A stretch of DNA of 64,000 bases, taken from Candidatus Brocadiaceae bacterium S225 (GTDB taxonomy: Bacteria; Planctomycetota; Brocadiia; Brocadiales; Scalinduaceae). Below, one piece after another: positions 18,450 through 28,002 of the stretch (positions are counted from its first letter, which is position 1; each line of letters begins with the position of its first letter). The notes beneath the pieces were generated by a model. The model searched no databases. It was given only the letters and a program-made list of their open reading frames with translations, and had not been told where the DNA came from. The stretch spans positions 19,484-83,483 of the forward strand of contig SMSL01000014.1 in NCBI GenBank assembly GCA_007859995.1, in the 5' to 3' direction. The position numbers and the translations under genes are program-made.

Positions 18450-19265
18450 TCAAATACTTGCAAGCTCGCTTTTTAATATCTCTGTAGAAGATATCCTGTT
18501 TGATGGATCTTCTTCCAGGAGTCCCAATGTTATTTCATTTAATTTTTGAGGGACAGCGTTGTTAATCTCTATCGGAGGCTGGCTGGTTTGTGCTCGGATT
18601 TTACCAGTTAATACTTCGAATAATATCAATCCCATTGTGTATAAATCGGTTTTACCATCAATCTTTACTTGTTGTAGAACCGTCTTTTCACCTTTTTCAT
18701 CTGTAACCTCTCTTAATAGATTATTCATCTCCTTTTGTTCCGGTGATGCATATTCTACGGTCAACCCTTTTATTAGTTCACCTTCTTTTATGGAGAGTTC
18801 TAAATCAATCAAACCTATTGTTCCAGAGTCTGGATTAAGAATTAGATGGCCTGGCTTAATGTCTGCATGAACATATCCTTTTGAATGGAGATATTGTAGC
18901 GGTTCGGCAGCACTTGTAATATACTTGATTACGTTTTCCATTTCACTGGTACCAGGTACACCATTCTGCTTATATAACTCAACAAGATCTTCACCTTCAA
19001 AATGTTGTAATACAATGTAATACTCTTTCAATACTAATTTATCGTTTTCATACAAATCGCCTCTACCAGTACCTGATTCATATCTCTTTGGTATCTGAGG
19101 ATGAGAGAAATCCTTTAATATTTCATACTCTCGATCATAACTGTACGTAGGCGAGTACTTTATTCCCCATTCATTATTTCCAGGTTTAGCCAAGATACCA
19201 TAATTTGCTCTGTGGCCAGGTCTGTATTTGAAATTTCCAAATTCATAATTTCCTATTTTATACAT
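18450..19265 (-). CDS. Ser/Thr protein kinase-like protein, atypical active site
   Basis: A 271-residue protein that is just a kinase domain, with no membrane segment. Lys36 (WGIK) fits the ATP-anchoring lysine. The catalytic loop reads HADIKPGH (133-140): the catalytic Asp135 and Lys137 are present but the usual Asn is His140. The metal-binding DFG is DLE (154-156). ASPEQ fits the APE region and KTDLYTMGLILFEVLTG is the subdomain IX helix. A classical Gly-rich loop is absent. It lies directly downstream of an amt gene on the same strand and has a paralogue at 23576 beside the next amt. Activity may be weak or altered; a pseudokinase is possible. Confidence 0.8.
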   Translation of the reverse strand: MYKIGNYEFGNFKYRPGHRANYGILAKPGNNEWGIKYSPTYSYDREYEILKDFSHPQIPKRYESGTGRGDLYENDKLVLKEYYIVLQHFEGEDLVELYKQNGVPGTSEMENVIKYITSAAEPLQYLHSKGYVHADIKPGHLILNPDSGTIGLIDLELSIKEGELIKGLTVEYASPEQKEMNNLLREVTDEKGEKTVLQQVKIDGKTDLYTMGLILFEVLTGKIRAQTSQPPIEINNAVPQKLNEITLGLLEEDPSNRISSTEILKSELASI

Positions 19266-19392
19266 TTGTTTCCTTTCATAATGACGTGACCGTAAATTTC
19301 TTTAAACCATATTTGCAAAGTTGTACTTGTCAGGTTACTGTTCAATACTAAAGCCTTTTATTAGAGTATTGTATATTGTAATTCCCCGGATT

Positions 19393-20817
19393 TCAATTAA
19401 AGCCGGGATAGCATGAAATTCCGTGTTCATAAACATCAATACCAGTGTTTTCCTCATTTACCGGTACTCTGAGTCCGATTGTTTTCTTTAATATGTAAAA
19501 TAATATATAACCAAAGCTAAATGTCCATGTAATGAGAACAGCACAACCAATGAACTGAGACAGCAGTTGCCATCCTGAACCTGTTATTAACCCCTTTACT
19601 CCATGATAAGAGCCATCGGCAAAGATACCAACAGAAAGTAACCCCCAAAGTCCATTTGCTCCATGGACAGAGATTGCCCCGACCGGATCATCTATCCTCA
19701 GCCTAATTTCTACAAAGTGCAGGCTCTCTCTTAAAATGATAACAGCAATAAAACCAATAGCTACTGCCGCCCAATGTGAAACATAAGCGCCAGAGGCTGT
19801 TATAGCCACACAACCGGCCAGAGTACCATTGCAAGTCATAACGATATCAAACTTTCCAGTGTCAAAGTACGTGATGTACATAAGTGCTACTCCTCCTGTA
19901 CATGCAGCAAGAAAGGTGTTTGCTGCTATTATTGAAACCCTGAAATCGGTTGAACCTAATGTACTTCCTGCGTTAAACCCAAACCATCCGAACAGTAAAA
20001 ACAAGGTTCCCAAAACTACAAAAGAGAGATTGTGACCGTGGAACATGTTTGGTGTGCCATCAGGGTTGTACTTGCCAAACCTGGGACCGATCATCCAGGC
20101 TGCAACAAGGGCTGTTAAGCCGCCTATTCCATGAACTACACCAGATCCTGCAAAATCCTTCATCCCGGAACCGAAAGGTAGGTTCGCAAGCCAACCACCT
20201 CCCCAAACCCAATGGCCGTATACAGGATATATGATTCCGCACAATACAGCGCTGCAGATTATATGCGTATTGAACTTGATGCGTTCGGCAACTGCACCTG
20301 CAACTATTGTACAGGCGGCCGCTGAAAACATCATTTGGAACAACCACAACTTTGACGTTGAGTAGTCAAATGAACCAAATGAGAGAAAAAATCCGCTGTA
20401 GCCAACAAGCGTGTTTCCCGTATCAAGCCCAAAGGCCAGATATGACCCTCCAAACATAAGCGCAAAACCAAACGCCCAAAAAATTAAGCCGCCAACACAA
20501 AAATCCATAAAACTCATTGTCAGGTAATTTAAAGTGTTTTTCTTTTGAAGAAATCCTGCACCCAGAAAAGCAAATCCAGCCTGCATATTAAAGACAAGAA
20601 ATCCGCACAGCAATGTCCAGGCAAGATCAATGGATATCTTGACCCCTTCTATATCTCTTATTTCTGAAGAATGAACCGAATAACTACTGGCCATGTCAGA
20701 GGCGACGGATGTATGAAATGCTGCAAACAATAGGCAACACATAATAACAGGGGCAACAATGTACCATCGTGTTATCTGCCATGGTAAACTAAATATATTT
20801 TTTTTATTACTAATCAT
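19393..20817 (-). CDS. amt: Amt-type ammonium transporter
   Basis: An Amt protein of 474 residues from the ATG at 20817; the frame is open to an ATG at 20889, but the later start gives a normal signal-like leader. Neither has a good ribosome binding site. Pore residues are canonical: FQMMF, DFAGSGVVH, FGFNAGS and SVHGANGLWG. The tail has GIDVYEHG. About 11 membrane segments are visible. The kinase-like gene follows 127 bases downstream on the same strand, so the two may share a transcript, hinting at phosphorylation-linked control. It is separated from the PII gene upstream by a terminator. Confidence 0.9.
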   Translation of the reverse strand: MISNKKNIFSLPWQITRWYIVAPVIMCCLLFAAFHTSVASDMASSYSVHSSEIRDIEGVKISIDLAWTLLCGFLVFNMQAGFAFLGAGFLQKKNTLNYLTMSFMDFCVGGLIFWAFGFALMFGGSYLAFGLDTGNTLVGYSGFFLSFGSFDYSTSKLWLFQMMFSAAACTIVAGAVAERIKFNTHIICSAVLCGIIYPVYGHWVWGGGWLANLPFGSGMKDFAGSGVVHGIGGLTALVAAWMIGPRFGKYNPDGTPNMFHGHNLSFVVLGTLFLLFGWFGFNAGSTLGSTDFRVSIIAANTFLAACTGGVALMYITYFDTGKFDIVMTCNGTLAGCVAITASGAYVSHWAAVAIGFIAVIILRESLHFVEIRLRIDDPVGAISVHGANGLWGLLSVGIFADGSYHGVKGLITGSGWQLLSQFIGCAVLITWTFSFGYILFYILKKTIGLRVPVNEENTGIDVYEHGISCYPGFN

Positions 20818-21065
20818 AATTTGCACAAGAGACTTAAGGCACTCAAAAATATAAAGAGTCAAAAAGTAATGATGATATTTCCTCGCCATCTATTTCTACC
20901 AGAATAGAAGCTGTTATTTCTTGTACAATCCAAGTTGTGCTGTTCTGGTAAACCGGTTTAAGATTTATTAATATGATATCTTCATTAACATTAAATAAAT
21001 CAGATGATAACATTTTTCTTTGTAAGATTAAATTTGAAATTATAGCTAAATACAGGGATAAATAC

Positions 21066-21125
21066 AAAAGGAGATCAGCGGTCTCTAATAACTATATTAC
21101 GTGACTAGCGACAGCACTGATCTCC
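21066..21125 (-). terminator. terminator-like hairpin downstream of PII gene
   Basis: GGAGATCAG at 21070-21078 is the exact reverse complement of 21117-21125. Read on the minus strand the hairpin is followed by TTTTG. The loop is long (38 bases), so efficiency is uncertain. A second inverted pair (AAGACAAC ... GTTGTCTT) lies between it and the PII stop codon. Confidence 0.55.
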
Positions 21126-21185
21126 CGTATTCGAAGACAACTAAAAGACAATAAACTCAAAGTTCACGTTATGAGGGTTGTTGTC

Positions 21186-21524
21186 TTAAATTGCAGTATC
21201 ACCTTGTTCACCAGTGCGGATCCTGTATACATTCGAAATTTCAGATACAAATATCTTGCCATCTCCAATGCTCCCAGTCTGTGATTCATCAATAATGGTC
21301 TGAACCACCTGCTCTACTGCATCGTCTGAAACTACAAGTTCAATCTTTATCTTCGGCAGCAGGTCAACACGGTATCTCTTTCCTCTCCAGACTTCACTGA
21401 CTCCCTTCTGGTTACCATGTCCCTTCATTTCTGCTACTGACATCCCGCCATAACCCTTCTCTGTAAGGGCATCCTTGATGATATCGAACTTTTCGGGACG
21501 AATTATTGCTTCTATTTTTTTCAT
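21186..21524 (-). CDS. glnK: PII nitrogen regulatory protein
   Basis: A 112-residue PII paralogue. It has the conserved KGHGNQKG T-loop base, Tyr51 present but Tyr46 replaced by Trp (SEVWRGKRYRVD), [10 protein letters not shown] and RIRTGE. AAAGGAGG precedes the ATG. It lies 87 bases downstream of an amt gene, so here the order is amt-PII, the reverse of glnK-amtB at 15886. It probably controls that transporter. The Trp change in the T-loop may tune binding to a particular Amt. Confidence 0.94.
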   Translation of the reverse strand: MKKIEAIIRPEKFDIIKDALTEKGYGGMSVAEMKGHGNQKGVSEVWRGKRYRVDLLPKIKIELVVSDDAVEQVVQTIIDESQTGSIGDGKIFVSEISNVYRIRTGEQGDTAI

Positions 21525-21611
21525 ATTAAGTATTCCTCCTTTGAATTAAAACATCTACAAAAAAATTATTTTATAAAACAAAATTATAAGTTCGATACAT
21601 TATTTCATATC

Positions 21612-23165
21612 TTACTTGTTGGGTTTAGCATAGATCCATCTGCCAAGTTTATCAGAATAAATCTTCTCCCTCCTTGCGTCCTTCATCATAGATTCTTCCA
21701 GTATGGCCATGTCTCTGTGAACAGACTCTTCTGCCTCGACGTTGCCTAATGGAGAAGTAAGTTCATCCTGGGCGGGATAACATGGTGAACCGTGCAGATG
21801 TATGTCAACACCCTCGTATTCAACCAACTCGGATACACGGAGACCAAATGTTAACTTGAGAATGCCAAATAAAAGTGCTCCACTGGCAAAAGCCCATCCT
21901 ATAGCAGTAGCAGCACCAATAACTTGAGCTTGAAGCTGTCCAATAGAACCTGTGATGCATCCGCTTACTCCTCCGTATGTGCCGTCTGCAAAAATACCAA
22001 TTGCAAGCATGCCCCAAATTCCATTAGCGCCGTGTACTGCAACCGCACCGAGAGGATCATCAATTTTCAGTTTTGTTTCAACAAATATTACGGCACCCCA
22101 CATTATTGCTCCGGCCAATATGCCGATTGTTACAGCAGCCCAAGGTGGCACATATGCGCAAGGGCCGGTTATGGCAACTAATCCACCAAGTGCGCCATTG
22201 CAGACTATGCCGAGATCTACGAATCCAAATGCGATCCACGATACGAAGATTACGAGAGCTGCGCCACCGGCAGCACCTAGAAAGGTGTTAGTCGCTACGA
22301 CAGAAATCCTTAAGTCAGTGGCACCGAGTGTACTACCGGCATTGAATCCGAACCATCCGAATGCCAGGAGCAAGGTTCCGACGACTACCAGTGTAAGGTT
22401 GTGACCGGGTATGGCATTAGCCGTTCCATCAGGGTTAAATTTATTCTTTCTGGGGCCAAGAAAGAAGGCACCAACCAGGGCAAGCATTCCGCCCATAGTA
22501 TGCACTACTCCGGATCCTGCGAAATCGACACAACCTGCACCATATGGCAGGCAGCTTAGCCAGCCTCCACCCCACATCCAGTGCCCATACAACGGATAGA
22601 TTATAGCGCATACAAAAACACTGTACACCATGTATGGCGCAAACTTCATTCGTCCCGCAACAGCTCCCGCAATAATGGTAACTGCTTTGGTACAAAATAC
22701 CATTTGAAAAAGCCAGAGCATAATAGTTTGAACATCATAGCTACCGCCGGCCAGGAAGAATCCACTGTATCCCATAAACCAATTACCTGCCTCCAGACCT
22801 GGTGTGGCCATAGATCCTCCAAACATAACGGCAAAACCACACATCCAGAAGAGTAGTGCACCCACAAAACCATCTACGACACAGTGTGCCATATACCCCA
22901 GCATATTTTTGGATTGCAGGAATCCACCAAGCAACGCAAAACCTGCTTGCATCGAAAATACCAGGAATGCGGCAACAAGGGTCCATGTGAAATTAATGGA
23001 ATATTTTAGTCCGTCAACACTATCGGAATAAGTGTTCTCACCACTTGGGTCTCCAGCTAGCACGATCTTAGAAGCAAAATAGACCAGACATGATACGCTT
23101 ACAATAAAGGTGACTATGTTCAACCATTTCGGATTACTTCCAGACCTTTTAAACAACAAGTTCAT
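21612..23165 (-). CDS. amt: Amt-type ammonium transporter with extended C-terminus
   Basis: A 517-residue Amt, started by an ATG with AAGGAGGAGG directly upstream. A signal-like leader and 11 membrane segments are visible. Pore motifs are canonical: FQMVF, DFAGSGVVH, FGFNAGS and AVHGANGIWG. After the standard tail (GVDIHLHG) there are about 60 extra residues, charged and probably helical (VHRDMAILEESMMKDARR). The extension is absent from the other three transporters and could be a docking or regulatory segment. The PII gene follows, so the two probably form an operon. Confidence 0.92.
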   Translation of the reverse strand: MNLLFKRSGSNPKWLNIVTFIVSVSCLVYFASKIVLAGDPSGENTYSDSVDGLKYSINFTWTLVAAFLVFSMQAGFALLGGFLQSKNMLGYMAHCVVDGFVGALLFWMCGFAVMFGGSMATPGLEAGNWFMGYSGFFLAGGSYDVQTIMLWLFQMVFCTKAVTIIAGAVAGRMKFAPYMVYSVFVCAIIYPLYGHWMWGGGWLSCLPYGAGCVDFAGSGVVHTMGGMLALVGAFFLGPRKNKFNPDGTANAIPGHNLTLVVVGTLLLAFGWFGFNAGSTLGATDLRISVVATNTFLGAAGGAALVIFVSWIAFGFVDLGIVCNGALGGLVAITGPCAYVPPWAAVTIGILAGAIMWGAVIFVETKLKIDDPLGAVAVHGANGIWGMLAIGIFADGTYGGVSGCITGSIGQLQAQVIGAATAIGWAFASGALLFGILKLTFGLRVSELVEYEGVDIHLHGSPCYPAQDELTSPLGNVEAEESVHRDMAILEESMMKDARREKIYSDKLGRWIYAKPNK

Positions 23166-23575
23166 TCTCCTCCTCCTTCAATAAAATAAAAAAATACAAG
23201 TGGTAATCCATAAAGTAAACACGCTATAACGCGTTTATTATATGATTGTTATACACTTATACTAATAAAAAAATTAGAATTTTTAACAAATCTGCATTAT
23301 CGATATCGATTGGATATCAACTATCTTAATAAACAATTAAATGGTATCAAATTGGTTTCTTTATAAGATAATAAAACTACAATTTGATCTAACAAGAAAA
23401 CATCATTAACACCTCCTTTAAGAGTAACTCTGTCACAAATATTTGTAAATACTTCCTACACTAATCTTTCTTTATTTTGCGTATAATTTATGTTATTGTT
23501 CTTACGTATTGCATCTTGTTAAATATTATTGTATTGACAAAATGATGATAACCATGAATTTAATGTTTTAATTTT
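23166..23575. promoter_or_regulatory. divergent intergenic region between amt (-) and kinase (+)
   Basis: About 410 AT-rich bases separate divergently transcribed genes, so promoters for both must lie here. A TTGACA occurs at 23535-23540 on the plus strand, but no matching -10 element is convincing. No coding frame is supported. Confidence 0.4.
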
Positions 23576-24397
23576 ATGTATACGATTAAGGACTACAAAT
23601 TTAAATCTTTCAAATCAGTCGCTGATATGCATAAGTCAAATTATGCAATGTTAGAAGAAGATGATACTTTAGAAATTAAGAATATGGGTATAAAGTATTG
23701 TCCCCATCTGAGCTTTGAAGATGAATATTATATTTTACAGCAATTAGATCATAGTCAAATTCCCAAGGCTTATGATTTTGGCCAGGAGATTTTATATAAG
23801 GATACAAAGGTCGTGCTGAAACAGCACTTTATTGTTCTCGATCATACGAGTAATACTGACCTTCTCAGTTATTATAAGTGGAAAACAGGATTTTTCCCTC
23901 CTGTAGATGAAGTTATTAAATGTTTCATTAGTACTTGTGTTCCGCTGGATTATTTACATTCAAAAAACTTCATTCACTGCGATATCAAGCCCGGTCACCT
24001 CTTGCTGGATCCTGTTACAGGTACCGTTTATTTAATTGATTTCGAACTTGCAATAAAAAAAACAGGTGTATTAAAAGGGATCAGCATGGATTATGCATCT
24101 CCTGAACAACATACCCTGGTTGAACAACTCAGAGGTACTCCTGAAAATGTTCCACTGGAAGCAATTTCTTTCTTTTTATCCATCGACGGTAAGGCTGATA
24201 TATATTCTACCGGTGCAATTTTTTATGAAATCCTGACTGGTCAAAAGTGGTACGAGAAAAAATGTCCTCCAAGCGAATTTAATAAAACAATCCCTCCAGC
24301 GTTGGAAGAGATTCTTATGGCAACACTAGAAGAAAATCCAGCTAATAGAATAAGTACGGCAAAGCAACTAAAACAATCATTAGAAGCTTTAATATAG
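23576..24397 (+). CDS. Ser/Thr protein kinase-like protein, atypical active site
   Basis: A 273-residue paralogue of the kinase at 18450. Lys40 (MGIK) fits the ATP lysine. The catalytic loop is HCDIKPGH (134-141), again with His in place of the conserved Asn, and DFG is DFE (155-157). ASPEQ and KADIYSTGAIFYEILTG follow. It is soluble and has no sensor domain. A metallophosphoesterase gene starts 9 bases after its stop, so kinase and phosphatase are almost certainly co-transcribed, suggesting a reversible phosphorylation module. The gene is divergent from the amt-PII operon. Targets are unknown; PII, Amt tails or the phosphatases are guesses. Confidence 0.82.
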   Translation: MYTIKDYKFKSFKSVADMHKSNYAMLEEDDTLEIKNMGIKYCPHLSFEDEYYILQQLDHSQIPKAYDFGQEILYKDTKVVLKQHFIVLDHTSNTDLLSYYKWKTGFFPPVDEVIKCFISTCVPLDYLHSKNFIHCDIKPGHLLLDPVTGTVYLIDFELAIKKTGVLKGISMDYASPEQHTLVEQLRGTPENVPLEAISFFLSIDGKADIYSTGAIFYEILTGQKWYEKKCPPSEFNKTIPPALEEILMATLEENPANRISTAKQLKQSLEALI

Positions 24398-24406
24398 GTT
24401 AGAAAA

Positions 24407-25327
24407 ATGAAATTCTTAATTATATCAGACATTCACAGTAACCTTGAAGCGCTGGTTTCAGTTTTTTCTGACCTTCATGGTAATAACGAGACGGTAGACA
24501 GAATATTGATACCGGGTGACATTGTCGGATACGGTCCAAATCCTAATGAATGTTGCGCTATCGTAAGGTTTTTAAAAAACGGTAAATCATATTTAAAGAA
24601 AGAGATTCAAGCTCTCATACAAGAATTAGATCTTGGCGAGGTCGACAAGAAAAACATTTTAGATTATATTTTTTCAATGAGCAAAAAGGCTTATGTAATA
24701 GCAGGTAATCATGACAAGCAAGTCATTGGTCAGCCTTCGCTATGTAGTATAATGGCTGCTTCGGCAGGTAACGCTGCAAAGTGGACAACCAAGGTCCTGC
24801 AGAAGGCCAATGTCCGGTTCCTTGAGTCTCTATGGTATAGAAAGAAAATAAGGAAATTTGGTATAGAGTTGGTCCATAGTACACCAGTCTACCCTCAAGG
24901 TTATCAATATGTAAAGAATGCAGCAACTTTGAGCTACGATTTACTATATTCAAGCATAACAATTTCCGGTCATACGCATACACCTTCTGCATATTTATAT
25001 ACAAAACAAAAAAGAAATATTACCGCTTCTGTCTTCATTCCGACAGATCAATTCGATAACAGGCTAATGTTGGTTGAAAGAGAATCAATGCAGAGGCTGG
25101 AAACATTCGACGTTTCATTGACACCCGGTCAACGTTACTACATAAATCCAGGTTCAGTAGGTCAGCCAAGAGACGGTACTCCAAAGGCATCTTACATGAT
25201 TTACGATACGTTGGCAAAAAAAGTTTCTCTGAAAAAAGCAGCGTATAATACAGAGATAGTAAAGAAAAAAATTCTTAAGGCTACCCTTCCATTTGATCTT
25301 GCGGAACGTATTGTAAAAGGAGTTTAG
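24407..25327 (+). CDS. calcineurin-like metallophosphoesterase
   Basis: A 306-residue member of the metallophosphoesterase superfamily. All metal-site motifs are present: SDIHSN (residues 7-12), GDIVGYGPN (Asp38), GNHD (100-103), a later His (ELVHS) and GHTHTP, then the INPGSVGQPRDG signature of YfcE-like enzymes. Members hydrolyse phosphoesters and some act on phosphoproteins. It is longer than YfcE (about 180), with an insertion between the second and third motifs (about residues 50-95). Co-transcription with the kinase-like gene (9-base gap) suggests it reverses that phosphorylation. A paralogue follows at 25473. Confidence 0.85.
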   Translation: MKFLIISDIHSNLEALVSVFSDLHGNNETVDRILIPGDIVGYGPNPNECCAIVRFLKNGKSYLKKEIQALIQELDLGEVDKKNILDYIFSMSKKAYVIAGNHDKQVIGQPSLCSIMAASAGNAAKWTTKVLQKANVRFLESLWYRKKIRKFGIELVHSTPVYPQGYQYVKNAATLSYDLLYSSITISGHTHTPSAYLYTKQKRNITASVFIPTDQFDNRLMLVERESMQRLETFDVSLTPGQRYYINPGSVGQPRDGTPKASYMIYDTLAKKVSLKKAAYNTEIVKKKILKATLPFDLAERIVKGV

Positions 25328-25472
25328 ACATGTAAGCCTATTATTTTGTATTCTTTCTGCAAAACCGATCCACACCGTAATGAAAACTCTTGACGTTTTT
25401 CAAGAACAATGTATTGGAAACACATTGCGGTTAATAGAACATAACTTGTAAACTTTATTAAGATGTAAAAGT

Positions 25473-26387
25473 ATGCGATTCTTGATTATATCAGATATAC
25501 ACAGTAACCTGGAAGCCCTGGCCGCAGTTTTTTCAGAACTTCACAGGCAAAATGAACACATAGACCAGGTTTTAATGCTTGGTGATATTGTTGGCTACGG
25601 TGTAAACCCCAATGAATGCTGTACTATCATTAAATTTTTAAAGAGCGGTAAACCTGCTTTGAAAAAAGAAATTCAAACAATTATTCAAAGCATTGATATT
25701 GATGCTACTGATAAAAAAAATATAATCGATTATATTTTCTCCCTAGGCAAAAAAGCCAAAGTTATCGCAGGTAACCATGATCAGCGGGTCATTGGTCAGC
25801 TAAATACCGTGATGGCGTCATCTGCAGGTATATCTATCAATTGGACAAAGAAAGTAATCCATGAAGATAATGTTCGTTTTCTTAAATCACTATCACTTAT
25901 AGAAAAGCTATTGGAATTTGACATTGAGTTAGTTCACAGTGCACCTAATCGTCCTCAAGATTATATATATGTGATGAATTCAACCTTATTAAATTACAAT
26001 TTATTAAATTCAAAAATAACGTTTGCCGGTCATACACATAAGCCTGCGGCATATTTATTTACTAAACATAAAAGAGATGTTCATGCTTCTGTCTTTGTTC
26101 CCGCAGACAAATTTGATAAAAATCTTATGCTGGCCGAAAGAGAATCTTCAGAGAGGTTGGAAACATTTGATATTTCTATAAAACCCGGTCAGCGATACTA
26201 TATAAACCCTGGTTCAGTCGGTCAGCCACGAGACGGTATTCCTATGGCTTCTTACAAGATTTACGATACGGAAACAAAGACAGTCTATATGGAAAAAGCA
26301 GAATACAATATAGAGGGGGTCAGAAAAAAAATTCTAGAAGCCGGACTCCCTTTCGATCTTGCTAATCGCATAGTATCTGGAATTTAA
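25473..26387 (+). CDS. calcineurin-like metallophosphoesterase, paralogue
   Basis: A 304-residue protein clearly homologous to the previous gene along its whole length. It has the same SDIHSN, GDIVGYGVNPNECC, GNHD, GHTHKP and NPGSVGQPRDG motifs, so it should be catalytically competent. It lies 145 bases after the first copy on the same strand and looks like a tandem duplication that has diverged. It may act on a different substrate or provide specificity for the second kinase-like protein at 18450. No terminator is evident after it. Confidence 0.85.
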   Translation: MRFLIISDIHSNLEALAAVFSELHRQNEHIDQVLMLGDIVGYGVNPNECCTIIKFLKSGKPALKKEIQTIIQSIDIDATDKKNIIDYIFSLGKKAKVIAGNHDQRVIGQLNTVMASSAGISINWTKKVIHEDNVRFLKSLSLIEKLLEFDIELVHSAPNRPQDYIYVMNSTLLNYNLLNSKITFAGHTHKPAAYLFTKHKRDVHASVFVPADKFDKNLMLAERESSERLETFDISIKPGQRYYINPGSVGQPRDGIPMASYKIYDTETKTVYMEKAEYNIEGVRKKILEAGLPFDLANRIVSGI

Positions 26388-26748
26388 TACCAAACCTTCT
26401 CCATCTCCATTCGCGAAATATGTGCCAAATATCTGATTGTTCAGCCTTGTAATATGCGTAGAAGCATTGAATTCCTTAATTGTAGCTCATTTAACAGCCT
26501 TTCGAATATTGCCGGAATATGTCTAAAATCAGACTGTCAATAAACTTGTGCTTGCGATCAGAAGGCTTGTTTTGCTATAGTATTTCCTCGAATTGATTTG
26601 CAGAATTATATATTTTGTTACTCATTAATAAAAATATTTATTTGATCGGTAGAAGTACTGTCAGATTTGAGCCACAAATCATGTTTTATTGGTTCTATGT
26701 TATCTTGATAACAACCTGTTATAAGAGAGGTTATTCGTTAATTAAGCG
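26388..26748. other. 361-base gap
   Basis: I see no coding frame, RNA or strong hairpin here. It presumably holds the promoter for the PLD-like gene. Confidence 0.4.
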
Positions 26749-27873
26749 ATGAATAGGTTTGGATTTATTAAAAAAAATAGTTTATTTACTATGCTGTTAT
26801 CATTAGGTATAGGTATTATAACTGTGCTATTTGCTCCTGATACAATATATGCAGAGACTGAGGTGCTTTTCTCGCCAAGAGGGTCAATTAAAGATGCCAT
26901 AATAAAAAATATCATTTCATCAAGAGATTCAATAGACGTTACTGCCGCTACGTTTACGGCAGGAGACATAGCAGAAGCGTTGTATCAGGCGAAAGAGCAC
27001 GGTGTAGCGATAAGAATTATTATAGACCAGGCACAAGATGTAATACTCTATCCGGTGATAGAGTTTCTTAAGGAGGAAGGATTTAATCTGCAATTTCTTA
27101 AAGGTAATATTGGGGGTTCCATGAACAATACATTTGCAATTTTTGATGATAAGCTTCTTGTGACTGGCTCGTATACCTGGACAGAATATGCTGAAAAATT
27201 TAATTATGAGAATGCTATTTTTATAGACGAACCCGATGTGGTAGAGAGATATAAGAGAGAGTTTGAGTCGTTATATGACAAAAGTGTCGTGCAGGGAGCT
27301 AGCAGGGTACGGGTTGTTGCTACCTCAAATGAGGTGAAGGAACCGGCAAAACAGGATAGTGTGAGCAATGCGAAAGAAAAAAGTGGAAAAAACAACACTC
27401 TTAAAGATAATGTTATCAAATTTGTTTCGAGAAAAGATATTGAACATTTAAATATTTCTGAAGATAAACAGCTAAACAAAGTTGGCAAACGGTTAAAAAC
27501 TATTGAAGAGCCATTTAAACAGTTTGTTACTATTTCTTTTGATGAATTAGATAAAAAATTTGGTAGTGAAAGCAAGCTCGATAAATCGGAGAAGAGGCGG
27601 TTGTGGAAGGAAGAGTACGAAGGGAAGTATGTCAGGTGGACAGGTAGAATCAGTTTCAGAGGATTTGCCGTTTATGACTGGAATAAAGTCGGCATAAGTC
27701 ATAAAGGTAGTAGTATAGATGTTAATCTTAGGTTTGGCTATTCGAAACAGCGCAAAGTAATGAAATTGAAAGTTGGTGATATAGTAACATATACGGGAAG
27801 GTTGGTATCATTGCGTAGTTCATTGTCTTCATATAGGGTTGAAGATGCGGATGTGCTACAAGTAATAAGATGA
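26749..27873 (+). CDS. exported PLD-like protein with degenerate HKD motif and C-terminal OB-like domain
   Basis: A 374-residue protein with an N-terminal membrane/signal segment (about 9-33). Residues 38-175 match a single PLDc_2 domain like that of Nuc nuclease or mitoPLD. The HxKx4D motif is changed: the motif region reads MNNTFAIFD, with Asn126 for His and Thr128 for Lys, while GSYTWT remains. Hydrolysis by the usual mechanism is therefore unlikely. After a charged linker, residues about 290-374 (KYVRWTGRISFRGFAVYDW, VGDIVTYTGRL) look like an OB-fold/tRNA_anti-like domain. It may be a periplasmic nucleic-acid-binding protein; function is unknown. Confidence 0.65.
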   Translation: MNRFGFIKKNSLFTMLLSLGIGIITVLFAPDTIYAETEVLFSPRGSIKDAIIKNIISSRDSIDVTAATFTAGDIAEALYQAKEHGVAIRIIIDQAQDVILYPVIEFLKEEGFNLQFLKGNIGGSMNNTFAIFDDKLLVTGSYTWTEYAEKFNYENAIFIDEPDVVERYKREFESLYDKSVVQGASRVRVVATSNEVKEPAKQDSVSNAKEKSGKNNTLKDNVIKFVSRKDIEHLNISEDKQLNKVGKRLKTIEEPFKQFVTISFDELDKKFGSESKLDKSEKRRLWKEEYEGKYVRWTGRISFRGFAVYDWNKVGISHKGSSIDVNLRFGYSKQRKVMKLKVGDIVTYTGRLVSLRSSLSSYRVEDADVLQVIR

Positions 27874-28002
27874 TTACCAAGTTTATGTGTAGAACATATT
27901 TTAACAGTACAGAAGTAATAATTCTGCAAATATGCATAAGCTGTTATAGAAACTATCTAAAGTGTTTTATCTTAAAGAGCTTAACATGGAAAGATTATTT
28001 CT

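Noticed and set aside
20843..21067. 74-codon minus-strand frame upstream of amt
   Set aside because: Overlaps the possible long N-terminus of the amt gene and the PII terminator; no motif or ribosome binding site.
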